In this document: positions 37,107 to 52,100 of the stretch, in pieces | Numbering within the stretch: position 1 is the stretch's first letter | How the letters are laid out: each line of letters starts with the position of its first letter | From: Purshia tridentata | Taxonomy: Eukaryota > Streptophyta > Magnoliopsida > Rosales > Rosaceae | Direction: 5' to 3' | Length of the DNA stretch: 64,000 nucleotides | NCBI GenBank assembly: GCA_003254885.1 | Contig: QANT01007513.1 | Coordinates: 1 to 64,000, forward strand | Program-made: the position numbers and the translations under genes | Notes under the pieces: model-generated | Database searches by the model: none | What the model was told of the DNA's origin: nothing | What the model saw: the letters and a program-made list of their open reading frames with translations, nothing else

Positions 37107-40100
37107 ATGAGTCTCCGCAAGGGCTCCAAAGTTTGGGTCGAAGACAGGGACTGGGCTTGGGTCCCAGCTGAAGTCGCCGACTGCAAAGGCAAACAAGTCC
37201 AAGTGATCACCGCTTCGGGAAAGAAGGTGAAAATCGTGGCCTCTATGTTTGTTTGTGATTTTCAAGCTTAAAATTTGTGTAATTTTGGTATTAATTGTGG
37301 GGTTGACTAACTATGTAGGTTCTGGTTTTGCCTGAGAAACTATTTCCGAGGGATGCCGACGAGGACGAGCATGGAGGAGTCGACGATATGACCAAGTTGA
37401 CGTATTTGAACGAGCCGGGAGTGCTGTACAATCTTCAAAGGAGATACGCTCTCAATGATATATATGTGAGTGAATTTGAATGCATAACTGCAATAAATGG
37501 GTTCTAACTTCTACTGTTAGTTTGATGAAAGGGCTTTCTTAATTTGATTCTCGATTATGGTAAATTGTGGTTTAACTGATGGTTTCTGGCTTCCCACTTG
37601 GCGGAGCTCCGAATCTTATGGACTCTATGTCTCACATTATGCCATGTCATCAATTGATTTATTGGTGCACTATTCTGACTCTGCTAAATGCTTGTCAAAT
37701 GGACTATTAATTGTCTCATTGATGGTTTACACTTGGCGAGCTACTGTACTGGTTCCCTTTTAATCCTAGATAGTTTAGCAGCCTAAGCTGATGTTTTCAA
37801 TTGAATTTTTCTATAAATGTTGACGATATTCCAAATAAATGCTGGAATTCAAGTCAAGTTGACGTGACTTAAATTGACTGATGTTTATATGTATAGAAAA
37901 GTGCTCGTATCGAGTGTGTAAAGGACTTCTTAATTCAAATACCTTCTTTGACTTCATTTTGAGTTGTGATTATGATGAGACGTAAAGACATAGTATCATA
38001 AATCAATGTGGGAAAGGGCATATATATAATGTTCATTACTTCATGTGCAATATACTGAAACTTTTCTTTTTATAATTTTGTTTTACTAAATTGGGTTTAT
38101 GAACCTTTTTTTGCAATTGCAGTGGCACTCAACGTGAATTTTTTTGTTTTTTAGACATATACAGGGAGCATTTTGATTGCAGTTAACCCATTCACAAAGC
38201 TTCCCCATCTATACAATGTACATATGATGGAGCAATATAAGGGAGCCCCTTTTGGTGAGCTAAGCCCCCATGTTTTTGCTGTTGCTGATGCGTCTTATAG
38301 GTGTGTCAACTTTATGTGCTTATATGTAACTTGATTGTTGACCTTTGTTTTACATTACTATTACATTTAAGGAATCAAGTTACCTTCTCATGATTGTATA
38401 ATGTAGGGCAATGGTGAATGACAGTCGAAGCCAATCAATACTTGTCAGTGGTGAAAGTGGGGCTGGGAAAACCGAGACAACGAAACTGATTATGCAGTAT
38501 CTTACTTATGTTGGAGGCCGAGCTGCTGGTGATGAGAGAACTGTTGAGCAGCAAGTTCTTGAAGTAAGAGTTAACCTTGGTTCAAACAATTTACTTCTTA
38601 TTTCTCAACTATTTGCATCTTTGAATAAGAGTAGGCATATATTTTTACTCTATTGTGGAATGTGGATAAAGGTTTTCTTTTTTTTTTTGGCACAAAAGTT
38701 TTGCCACTAGGAAGGTATTGTTGAGGTATATTAATTTTCTTCATTTTAGCCCGTTAGGTCTTGAGCTTGGCCTAAAGCTTGATAAAAGGAGTTGATCTTC
38801 TGTACTTGTATTGAGAAGATTGGTCAACATTGTGTTCTGTTTTTTAGTTAGAATTTTCTGTCTTTCCATCTTGTTGCCATTAATGCGTCACTGATTCTAT
38901 TTTGTGCATGATTCAGTCAAATCCCCTTTTGGAGGCATTTGGTAACGCAAGGACTGTTAGAAATGACAATTCAAGGTGTGCTATATACTTATTCTTCTCC
39001 CAAAATATCACTAATTTGATTATGTAGGAACTTGTCACTACCTGGTGCCATTTTCACTAAGAATGGAAGTGGCTAGGTCAGGGTCTGAATCAATTGAATG
39101 TTAACTTTTTTTTTGTTTTTCTTATGAATTTTATTAAAATCTTTGTTTTGTGGCTCATATATGTGTTCTTGATAATAAAACCATGGGGTAAAAGTGATAC
39201 TGGTTAGTTTAGAATTGGAGATCAGAGAGTTTGAACTGAAAATGTGGGAAGAGAATAATGAATGATCTGGGTATTGGCACATATTGTGAAGTAAATGCAT
39301 AAAGGTGGGTAGTAATAACAGGATAACTTAAGATGTTAATGATGGGAGGAGAGGATAGAGAATATCAATACTTAAATTTTTTTTACCTTCGTGAATGAGT
39401 AATAGTTTATCATTATGTGAACTTGTCTTTTATTGCATTGAATGATTAATTGGGATAAAATTTATTGTAATCACTAATCAGCACTACTGTTTATAGTTGT
39501 TCTTGCTGTATAGTTTGATATCATCCATATTTTCTGTTTGTTGTATTCAATATTAGTTACCTGTGAACTATAAATAATTTTTGCTTGCATTTTTCATGCT
39601 TCTCTGAGGCAGTCGTTTTGGCAAGTTTGTCGAGATCCAGTTTGATGCAAATGGTAGAATATCTGGAGCTGCAATTAGAACTTACCTATTGGAAAGATCC
39701 CGTGTTGTTCAGATAACAGATCCTGAAAGGAATTATCACTGTTTTTATCAATTGTGCGCATCTGGAAAGGTACTTTGTGTGTGTGTATACGCCAATGAAT
39801 TTATCACATGGTCACCATTGTATATAACTACTAAGTCTCTATAATTGTGTATCCGTTTATCGTTGTGTGTATGTATGCATGCATGCATGTATCCATAACA
39901 CTTTAAAGGATTATGTGCGCTAATGTTTCTTGTGTATCTCAGGCAGTTTCAAGTTGTGCGTGTGTTTGTGCCTGTCTATATGTATGATCATCAGTTTTGC
40001 GTACTTTATTCAAACTTATGGATATTGTTTTTCTGGGATCGCAATATGTCCAGGATGCAGAGAAGTACAAGTTAGGCCACCCAAGCCACTTTCACTACCT

Positions 40101-43100
40101 AAATCAAAGCAAGATATATGAACTGGATGGAGTGAGCAATGCAGAAGAATATATAAAGACAAGAACAGCAATGGATATTGTTGGTATCAGCCAAGAAGAT
40201 CAGGTTTTAATAATTATCCAAGGGGATGGCTCTTTACAGATGAATACTATTTTCCTTTAGTTATTTTGTTCACTCATATTTCTAAAAATTGTTTTCTACC
40301 TTTTATCTAATTATTAGGAAGCAATATTTCGCACTTTGGCTGCAATTCTACATTTGGGAAACATTGATTTTTCTCCTGGGAAGGAGCATGATTCTTCAGT
40401 TTTAAAGGATCAGAAGTCTAGCTTTCATTCACAGATGGCTGCTAATCTCTTCATGTAGGTGATTCATATAGCTTGAACTTGAACTTTTATTTTTTCTGAA
40501 TCAACATTGAACAGCCAGAAGGGTTAATTTCATTTCTCTATTGGCTTATATGAATTTATGATTGTAAATCTTTCATTTCGGGGATTTCTTTGTAATTAAG
40601 CCAGGGAATGCATTGATGAAATATATAGGTCAATCTATGCATAATTTGAGGAGACATTTTTCTGATTTTCTCCTTTAATATTGAATAAGTAGTTTAACTG
40701 AATTGCTCAGCCCCATTTTGTGATAGGAGCATGCCAGAAAAATTGTTGCCTGAACTTCATAATGGATGCATTTGGATCTTGATAATTTAACTAAGTTGCT
40801 TTATGAATCAGGTGCGATGTGAACCTCTTGTTAGCAACACTGTGTACTCGTACAATCCAAACTCGCGAAGGGAGTATTGTTAAAGCTCTTGACTGTAATG
40901 CTGCTGTTTCTAGTAGAGATGCATTGGCAAAGACTGTTTATGCCCGGCTGTTTGACTGGTATGCTTTCAATATCCTCCCTTCAGGAATTATTTTCATTCA
41001 GTTAACTTTTCTGAGAAGATTTTCATGTTCATCTTTGTCGGTTTCTGATATTTTTACAGGCTTGTTGATAAGATTAATAGGTCTGTTGGGCAAGACTTGA
41101 ATTCCAAACTGCAAATAGGAGTTTTGGACATTTACGGTTTTGAATGCTTCAAAGACAACAGGTAAGATCAGTGCCCATATCTGTTTGATTTTTTTTGTTA
41201 TGCTACTACTATGGGTTTTACTTTGGGGTTGGAATACAGTCAAACTGTGGGTTTTTGTTATGTACAAACTTGCACTGGCACTAAATAGTGACGTTGCAAC
41301 TTTGTACAGTTAATTGTCATGGTGCTCTAAACTTGCTTGAAATTTCCAGAAAGTCTGAACCTGCTCTACATAAACTTCTTACCTCTACTAAAATGTCTTT
41401 TTAGCATCATGTACTTTTGCTTTGCATTCTTGTTTGCCTCTGTACTTGATTCAGAAGATATTTGTACTTTTGACATCCTAGCTGATCTGTTCATTGGTGA
41501 TAGCAATAGTCTTTGTACATTAATTTATATATCCATAATCTTTCATTTATCATCATTGTTTTTAAATTTTTTTGTCATCAGACTATTCTCATTGTTATTG
41601 GAAATAAGTTTCATTGCAATTGATCATTCTTCCTTTGATTAATTAAGATATTCTCTGCCTCAGTTTTGAGCAATTCTGCATTAACTTTGCAAATGAGAAG
41701 CTCCAGCAGCATTTTAATGAGGTGTGTTACTGTTTTGTGAAACTAACATAGTATGTTCTTATGATATTATATCATTATTATTATTATTTTTATTTGTCCC
41801 ACTTGTTCCAGCATGTATTCAAGATGGAGCAGGAGGAGTATAGCAAGGAGGAAATTGATTGGAGCTACATTGAGTTTATAGACAACCAAGATGTTCTAGA
41901 TTTGATTGAGAAGGTATCTGTCCATTCTGTCTTTAAAAATTTGGTCTACTAAAATATTTGTTAACAAATCTGTGTGAAAAGCTGCAAAAGCCATCTCCTT
42001 CCCTCACTCTTCCTTGAAGCCTTTATATGATTTTAAAAGTGGGTCTTTGCTGCTTTTTTTATTAGTGTGCACTTGATATGTAAGGAGTGGTTCCATTCAT
42101 ATTATGTGCTACAAACTGACTCTGGTTGAGAAGTGCAAATATTTCTGAATAATTTATATGATGGAATTTACCATTCTGCACGTAGGGAAAGTGCATAGGG
42201 GCATGGGGCTCGTATAGTATCTATATTTTTAACCTAGTGTAGTCCATATATATGAAGTCATGTATGGTGGACATATGTGGGTTTGGCATTCAATTCAATT
42301 AGAGGTTTTTGGCATGACGACATGCACTTGTGGTCTCTGTTTTTAGTGATTTAATTGTATGACAAATGCTAAAATCTACTGATTTTTTTATTTACTTGAA
42401 AAATGTTATTATTTTTCTTCCTACAACTAGTTTCTAAGGTTTTATGCTCTTATATGGCTTGAGAGTTTGTTATTCTTGGACCTTATGTTATTGTACATTG
42501 ATTTGCAGAAACCTACTGGTATAATTGCTCTCTTGGATGAAGCTTGGTACAATTGAGTTCTTCACTATAATTTGGTGCGTGTTACTCTATATAGTGTTCT
42601 GTTGAGTTTTATCCTTATCCTGATTTTCTTATTTTTGCAGCATGTTCCCAAAATCAACACACCAATCTTTTTCAACCAGGTTGTTTCAGCATCTCCAGGC
42701 CCACCCAAGGTTTGCAAAAGAAAAATTTTCAGAGACGGATTTTGCCCTGTCCCATTATGCTGGAAAGGTATATTATATGTCATAACATATTTGGGTGCAA
42801 CATCTTGTGACTCAAGTAGTTTTAATTATACTCCACCCTTCACTACTTCTGTAGGTTACTTATCACACAGATTTTTTTTTGGATAAAAACCGCGATTATG
42901 TTGTGGTAGAACATTGCAATCTGTTGTCTTCTTCCAAATGCCCATTTGTTGCTGGTCTTTTCTGTTCACTACCTGAGGAATCTTCAAGATCATCATACAA
43001 ATTTTCTTCTGTGGCCACTAGATTTAAGGTATATTTAACCTTTATCCTTTTTCCTGATGTGATTTTGATTGGATGCACCTGCTTGAAAGAATAGAAGGCG

Positions 43101-46100
43101 ATAAACAAAGATATTAAGTTGGAGAAGGCTCCTTTTGGAGACTTTTCTCTTTTATTCTTCTCTAAGCAGCTATGTATGTTGTTCAAGATGCTTGTGCCAC
43201 ATCAATTGCTAATTCAAAACTAGACAGTTTAATGGGGGAAATAAATGTTTTGACTTTCTTTGTTATTTTATGGTTTATTGGTATTCAGCTTCTTTGTTCA
43301 CAAATGAATGTCAATCTGAGGATTGACCCCCCTCCCCTTCCTTGGAGAGGGGGTTTATTTCATTGCTGGTTAAGGGTTTGGTCTTTGGGACCAATCATTT
43401 CCCGTGTGCTTTGGTCTCAGAATTTGAGTATATAGCTTTAGGTTGAATGGGTACTTTCTCTTTTCTCCAACCCACCTATGTCCAACAAAATCAATGACTT
43501 CTTTGATGTTATTCTGATAATACTTCATTTTACGGGTATCATTTCTGCTTGTATTCATCTAATCATTGAATTTGACGTGTATTGAGAAATGATATTGCCT
43601 TCCTAACATATTTTGTTTCTGGTGTGCAAACTATGTAGCCTATTTGTGCTGATTTCTAGAGTTTATTTTAGATAATTGATATGTATCATTGATTGAAGGA
43701 TTTGATTGCTAGCCTTCATGTTGCTAATTCCCCCTTTTCCCCTTTTTTGGTGATTCTAGCAACAACTTCAGGCACTGATGGAAACCCTCAACTCAACAGA
43801 GCCACATTATATACGCTGTGTTAAGCCGAACTCATTGAATCGACCACAAAAATTTGAGAATCTGAGCATCTTGCATCAATTACGCTGCGGGGTCAGTGAG
43901 ATAAAAAAATTTATGATTCTTTTGTTAGATGTTGGTTCACACATTGAAATACAAGGGTTGAATACATAAGGTTTCTTTAAGGTCATATTTTACATAATTT
44001 CTGATAGCACATCGGGTCGAAAGGAAACAATTTCTAGTTGGTCTGTTTGCAAGCTTCTCTTCCTCTCTCTCTATCTCTCTCACACACACACATTTATCAT
44101 CAGTATCATACTCTAGCATCAAGCACATATTGTTGGTTTCCCCACTCACCCATATTGCATGTGTTTCTTATTGATGTCACAATGATCAAGCTGTTTAATC
44201 TAATGATTCTCTTATTTGTCATAGGGTGTTTTAGAGGCTGTTCGGATAAGTCTGGCAGGTTATCCCACACGTAGAACTTACACAGAGTTTGTAGATCGCT
44301 TTGGATTATTAGCGCCTGAATTTATGGATGCAAGGTGTGTCATTCATGTTGCTTAATCTTGAAAGTTCTGCCTAACAGCTTATTTTTATCACCTTGAATG
44401 TTTTTAAATGTTTAATTTACTATTATTCTGTTGCAAACCAGCTTTACAAAGGTATAAAGCTGGTTATTATTATGTTAGGATTCTTATATGTTTTGTTTTT
44501 GTTTAATTTTCTAATTGTCTTTATTCTTTTAATATTCTTTATTTTTTTCCAAAGTACTTGGAAGCCGTTCCTTTTTCCCTGTTTCCCTTTTGTGCTTACT
44601 AGCTTTAATTTCTTTAATCCATTATGTTTATGTAGCTATGATGAAAATTCTATGACTGAGAAAATTCTGAAAAAGTTAAAGCTTCAGAATTTTCAGGTAT
44701 TCCTCTAGTCCTGCAACAATGTATTTAAGTTTGTACGCATTGTGGTGTTTGTATGCGGCGTTCATATGTGTAAATACTCGCAAGTGCACACATGTATTAA
44801 ATAAATGACAAGGTTGTTCTTTCTTTTGAAGTTGGGTAGGACCAAAGTATTTCTTAGGGCTGGCCAAATTGGTGTTTTGGACTCCCGACGGGCTGAGGTT
44901 TTGGACAATGCTGCAACGCGTATTCAACGTCAATTGCGAACATTAGTTGCTCGCAGACATTTTGTTTCAACTCGGGCAGCTGCTCTTGCACTCCAAGCTA
45001 TTTGCAGAGGTTCTTTCAATTGTTTCTGCTGGACTTTCATCAGAAATGCAAATTCTTACTTCTATTGACACTTTCTTGAGATCATTTATATGTTTGATTT
45101 CTGTTCTTTTCTGTTAGGATGCCTTGCTAGAGTGCTGTATGCTGTAAAACGGGAGACAGAGGCTGCTATTTGTGTACAGAAACATGTCCGAAGGTGGCTA
45201 TTACGGCAAGCTTATATGGAAATATATTCAGCCGCTGCTATCATACAGTCAAATATTCGTGGGTTTTCAACTCGCAAAAGGTTTATGCATGGAAAGAAAC
45301 ATAAAGCAGCCACTTTAATCCAGGTAAAATTCATAAATGTTTTCAGTGCTATCATTTGCAGTGTGCATGCATGCAAGCTGGCATTCGCTGTTGAAGAACG
45401 ATGTGTTGATTGAGCTTAGAGGAAACAAAGCCTGTGGTTATTTTTCTGCAGTCCACTTTCACTTTATCCTTGAGGAAAACATAATAAACAGTTGCTCTGG
45501 TTTTGTTTTGTTATTGGGGTTTCTGTCACCATAGTCATTTGCATTTTTCTTTTGAAAATGTGGATTTGGCTTCAACTAATTTTTTAGGGTTTGCAAGTTT
45601 TTCAATCTTTCTGGAGGGAATAAAAATGTGCGATCTTACATTATATCTGAGAAAATAATGAATTTATTTCAGAAATGCTAACAACGTTGTGTTATAGAGA
45701 TTAGGGGTTGTAAAACTGATCAATGAGGTTGATAATTTTGTTTTAAAAAAATTTATTTTTTTCTCTCTTTCTTTTTATATGTTGGCATTATAAGTTCAGC
45801 CTCTGCATTTTTCCTTGGTGGAAAATGGTATTGAATAGCAGTATTTGCTTAATTATAAAGCTAGGCTTTGTTTATGCATTCATGTATGTCTTCTATGTAA
45901 TGATTATCTGGCTGGCTGTCTGCTTGATATAACATCACTACTTTGTTTCTGTTTTGACATATAATATAGGCTCGATGGAGGATGTGTAAGTTTCGCTCTG
46001 CTTTCCATCATCACCAAGCTTCTATTGTCGCAATACAATGTCTTTGGAGGCGAAAGTTGGCAAAGAGAGAGCTCCGGAGGCTTAAACAAGTGAGTGAAAT

Positions 46101-49100
46101 TGTATAGCTGCTCCTGACATAGCATTATGCATAAAAGGTTTCTCTGCATCATTTTTCATTCATTTACTATTTGCAGGAGGCAAATGAAAGTGGTGCCTTG
46201 CGTTTAGCTAAGAATAAACTTGAGAAGCAGTTAGAAGATCTCACATGGCGGTTGCATCTTGAGAAAAGATTGCGGGTATTATTTTTTTCTTCAGTTTTTC
46301 TTGGGGCACTCCTGTTTTTATTCTGCTTGAGACAAATGTATGTCACTAGAGGTTGTTGTCTTGTGACCTTGAGGTTGGATATACAGTCCCTATGTTTTCT
46401 GTCGTGTTATGATCAGATTCTTTAATTTACAGCTAATTGGCAATGTTATGGCTCAAGGACACAATAGCACATGCCATTTTCTTTTGACCCAAGAACTTCT
46501 ATCTCATTAGTATGCAAATTGTTGAATCCAATACTTTGTGTGCTTGTTTTTCTCAGAAAATCATTATAAAGGTCTTTATATACTTTTGTATAAATTATTA
46601 GTTGCATCTTAACTTGCCCTCCATTCCTCCCTCCAACTTTTTCTATAATTTAGCTATATGACAAGCTGATGTGCTCACATGGATGCTTAGATGTTCCTTT
46701 CTTATTGCAAACTCGATGGATTGCAGGTTTCTAATGAAGAAGCTAAGTCAGTAGAAATTTCAAAACTTCAAAAAGTGTTGGAATCTTTGAACCTTGAGTT
46801 AGATGCATCGAAGTTGGCGACAATTAATGAGTGCAACAAGAATGCGGTGCTGCAAAATCAACTGGCATTGTCGGTGAAAGAAAAATCTGCTTTGGAAAGA
46901 GAACTCAATGTAATGGCTGAATTGAGAAAGGAAAATGCATCTTTAAAAGTGAGTCTTGTGATTTTTATTGACTTTTCTCTTTTTATGTTAGTTTTATTTT
47001 GTTGGTTCCTGTACGGTGCAACTTTTAACTTGTTTCCATAGAAGTGCTTGATTTATGAAGCATTTTTGAAGAATCATGATGCAAAATGGCTATGGTATTT
47101 CTGGTTAATCAAACATTTACAGTTTTCAGAGTCTGTTTGATTTCTTTTAAAATAATAATTGAGGTGTGGGATATTTAGAAGTTACTTAGATTTCATCCAA
47201 AAAATATGTTACTTACAAATGTGAATAGTCATCATTGTTTTGTGCAAACAATAAAGTCTCTTTAGGGAGGAGGAGTAAGTAATTATAGAAGTAAAAATAC
47301 CCATGGTCTCTAAAGATTACATATGACAGAAAAACTATTGTCTTTAATCAAAGGTGTTGGATTTCCTATAAATTAAGGATATTATGAAATTATTTTAAAA
47401 TGTGAACAGAGTTATTTTCTAGGAACGATAGTAATTTGTTTGGGGAAGAGGAACAATCAGTAGTAAGTAAATTATAAAAGGGGCAGCACCAATAATTTGT
47501 AAAGGTCAGATTTGCAAGAAAAATATATTCTTCAATTAAGGTTATATTTGAAAGATAAATATAGTCTTCAATTAAGGTATTGGTTAGAAATCTAGGCTCG
47601 GGGGGTCATTGGAATATCATTAGTCTTGTACTTACTGTGTGAGATGGACTGTGCTGTTTTCTATTTGCATCAGATCCGCAGTGATTCTGTGGCTATTTTG
47701 TTTCTGACTGCTTTGCAAATCTTTCTTGTGAAGGATGCTTTTTCTTTTCCTTTTTTTTTTTGCGGGAGGACAGTCAGAATTTTGTGGTGTATTCATTTGG
47801 ATAATTGCTTAACTATTTCATTTGCAGAGTTCTTTGGATGCTTTGGACAAGAAGAATTCAGCTCTAGAGATTGAGCTTCTTAAGGCTCAAAAAGACAGTA
47901 CTGAAACGCTTCAGAAGCTGCAGGAATTTGAACAGAAGTGTTACCAGCTCCAACAGAATGTAAACAGGTATCTTCTGGAAATTCATAACCCTCAAGTGTT
48001 TATTTCAGTCGTGGTATAATTCTAGACATCAATTTTGGATTTGTGTTCCGATCTGGATATGTTTTTTCAGATATTGCATCTGTTATGCCCCAATATCTTG
48101 GTTCTTACTTACTATATGTATAAATTACAGTCTGCAGGAGAAACTTTCAGTTTTAAAGGACGAGAATCATATCATGCGGCAAAAGACCCTTAGTGTGTCT
48201 CCAAAGAGCAATCGGCGTGGTTCTGAAAAGGCAATTCCAGAGGTAAATGGTTACATGTGTGCAACATATGAATAAACATTTTGACTTACATTTGTATTTG
48301 TATGTAGGAGTCTTATTGTAATCATGTTAAATTAAGTTGCTTCTTAAAAGTTTTGTAAGGATGTGAGAACAATTTTTGATATTACACTCTCACTAGATGT
48401 GGGTCTCCTCCCATCAATGGGGAACCCAACACATGGAATTCAATATGATTAGGTGAATGGTTACATGCGTCATGTACAACTGATGATCGATTTGACATAC
48501 AATTTTTGCATTTAGACCTTATATGTTTCTTGTGTTAATTTTTTTTTTTTGGGTTTACATCTATTTTTAAAAGGTTCAGTTTCTTGGATTTTGGGCAACA
48601 GTTTTTTTACATTCACACTCCCTCTCTGTGTGGGTCTTCTTCAACCTTTGGAGCTTGCAACACTTGAATTCAATATAAATTAGAGGTTGCAGTTAAAGGA
48701 ATTTGAACTCAAGATCTCCCCCCTTTAGTGTTATGATAAAGTTTTTTGGTAGAGGAATTGGAACTCAGGTTGTAAGACCAGTATTTATACTTTATTACTT
48801 CTTCTTAGGTATTACTTTTTCTCCACTCGTGAAGAGCGCAACAAGTGAAAATTTTTATAACTTGGGAGATTTCGAGATTTGAATTCAAGGTCTCTTTATA
48901 TGTTTTGATTAATAACGATAAATACATGGTATTACAGTAGGAGATCCTAAATTCAAATGCCTATATTTGTGTCATTCAAATTTATATTGAATTTCACAAT
49001 GGTGGGGGGAGGTTTATGCATAGAAATAAATGTTCCCACATTCTAACAATCTAAGTTTTTCAGAAAATGGTAAACCAACAAACTTTATCAACTTGATTAG

Positions 49101-52100
49101 TTATATCACGTCAGGTTTTTATCTGACTTGTCACTCATAAGTAAGTTTTTCCTGAGCTTTGCTTTTGGTAGGAAAGAGCTTTCGACTTGTATATAGCATC
49201 ATGGATTTTGTCTAAGTTTATTGTTTTTAATAAAACAGAAAAACTCTGGTGCACTTGTTCCTCTCACCGACCGGAAGACTGTATATGTAAGACATGATCT
49301 CTCTCTCTCTCTCTCTTTCCTTTCTCTCTCTGTCTCTGTCTCTCTCCCTCAGAATTATTTGTGCATCTAATCATCACAACACAGTATCTTCTTCTTCATG
49401 TGTCATATATCTAATGCAGGAGTCACCCACACCTACAAAACTTATCACACCTTTTTCACATGGCTTGTCAGAATCACGCCGAACTAAGTTAGCTGTGGAG
49501 AGGCACCAGGTTTTGTCTCTTATTGTTTCTTGAGCCTTACCTTTCTATGTTGCAATTCGTTGTAATCTTTCTACTGATTGTAATTCAGGAAAATTATGAA
49601 TTGCTATCAAGGTGTATTAAAGAAGATTTGGGGTTTAAAGACAGTAAACCATTGGCAGCTTGTATCATATACAGATGCCTTCTTCAGTGGCATGCCTTTG
49701 AGTCTGAGCGGACAGTTATCTTTGACCATATAATTGAGGGAATAAACGATGTTCTGAAGGTAATTTACTTGCTTCAGTAAAATTCATTTGGGCTTTTCAT
49801 TTTGTTTCTACTATTCTTGAACTGATGTTTTATTATGCCTGAAATACATTATTTGGGAGGGCTACATTTATAAAGGAAGAAAAAAAAGGTGGTAATGGAA
49901 AAGCTATTTTTTCGATCAAATTGATGTTTATGTACCTTTTAAGAAATTTTAGATTTTGAATTATTCTAGGAAAACCTTGTATAATGTTGTAGAATATTTA
50001 AAAGGTTTGCTTTAATTGTTTCAGGTTGGAGATGAGAACATTACCTTACCATATTGGCTGTCCAATGCATCAGCCCTTCTATGCCTCTTGCAGAGGAATT
50101 TACGACCAAATGGTTTCCCAGCAACTCAGCGTTCTGGGTCTACTGGTTTAGCTATCAGGATTGCGCAAGTGAGTTAAATACTTAAATGCAGGCTCGTTGG
50201 TTGTTCAACATGATATCTATCAGCCTTGCAATATTGAGTAGTCTGGAATAGAGTATCATAGTTAACGGGGCTTGTTTTTTGGCCTATTAATTTGAGGTTG
50301 TAATTTTCGGGAGAGTGACCAATATGGGTCCCTTAAATCTTGTAATCGTTGCTCTTAAAAAATGATGCCATCTGAGTCCTAGTAAATGACTAAATTTACC
50401 GTTCTTTCTATATAAGATGAGAAGCAATGCAACTTTGAGGTGATTTTCAAATTGAGAAGTGCACTTAAAAAAAAAGCTGGGAGAGTGGGATGGCTTAGTT
50501 GTAAGGAGGGATGGGGGGGAAATGCTAGGAAATGGTGAATATTAAGTAGGTTGACTTAAATTTCTTTTTAACTTTACTGGATTGCAAATTCATAGAAATT
50601 ATGTCTATTTGCTTTGCTTTCAATATTTCATTGTAGTTTATTACCTAGCCTTCCCCTACTTTCCTTTTCAGGGACTGGCATCTCCTTTCAAATATATTGG
50701 GTATGAAGATGGTACGTCACATCTAGAAGCAAGATATCCAGCTATATTGTTCAGACAGCAGCTAACTGCATGCGTAGAAAAGATCTTTGGCTTGATGCGT
50801 GACAGTTTGAAGAAGGAATTGTCTCCACTCTTGGGCTCATGCATTCAGGTTACTCTTACTTAGGCTGATCTGCTTAACCATCCAAATCAAATTATAAGTG
50901 CAATGCCATTCTATATTATTATATGCCAACTATGATGAATTTTGTGTTTACTATTATTAGAATTTGCAAACAATGGTCTGAAAATAGTGGCCCAGAATGC
51001 TTGTCCCTGTTTAGTGTGATCACTTAGAGGTTACATGATGAGATGAGTAAAGTTTAAAGCTATGGTACAATGAAGAAGTAAATGACCTGGATTTGCCTCC
51101 CCTCTTTTACACATGATACACCATTGGGGGTAGAGACAAACATTAAGTATTTTCCTTTGAATCAAATCACAGGTATTGACTCAACCATTAGCAATTATCC
51201 AGGCAACCTGTACATATATTAGGTCGCACAACTTCCTTAGAAAGAAAAATTACAAGGAAAAACCCCCTGAAGATTCCAGCTTTCTTCTTCTTTTATCTGA
51301 CCTTGGACAGCTAATGTTTGAATTCACTTGCTGAATGCTATATTTTGGCCTATCAATTTTGCTTACTTTATTTTTTATTATCAGTTCTGCGTACTACTAT
51401 GAATAACAAGTTACATGTATTCATGATGCTTTAAGGCACCCAAAGCTGCACGAGTTCATGCTGGGAAGTCATCTAGATCACCTGGTAATGCTCCTCAGCA
51501 ATTACCTGGGAGTCAGTGGGACAACATAATCAAGTTTTTGGATACCCTTATGAATCGATTACGTGGAAATCATGTACGTCGGCAAATTTTTTCTTATTGG
51601 CTTATACTTAGTATTTTTATCAACTGTTCTTAAAATCTTATCATTTACTGAAAGTGTGTTGGCCATGGTCACCTGAGTCCCCACTTTCATTAGTTGATTT
51701 CAGAGTGAAAACTGAAAACGACTCTGTGATACATCATATCTAATCATATAATGGGGCCAACTCTTCTGGAACTTTTATTGTCTATGCACCAAGTTGAGAG
51801 CATAAACAGCTTTCTATCAGAGATCATGTAACTGTTTGCTAAACTGAAGTTTAATGAATCTTCTGCAGTGCCTCTTGGGTGAAAAATCAGGATTAAATTC
51901 TTGGGTTTGAGTGTGTTTAAGAGTTGATTGAAACTGTACGTTGTTATGTCCTTTGTTGATGTTTTCTTTTCTCTGACCTATATGGTGTATTTTGTTCAGG
52001 TACCTTCATTTTTCATTCGTAAGCTAATTACACAGGTTTTTTCTTTCATCAATATGTCACTTTTCAACAGGCAAGAGTTTATTGCTATGCCAGTTTTTCA

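Noticed and set aside
42110-42420. Possible transposon remnant in myosin intron 12
   Set aside because: Some phrases look repeat-like but no inverted ends, target duplication or second copy was found in the window.
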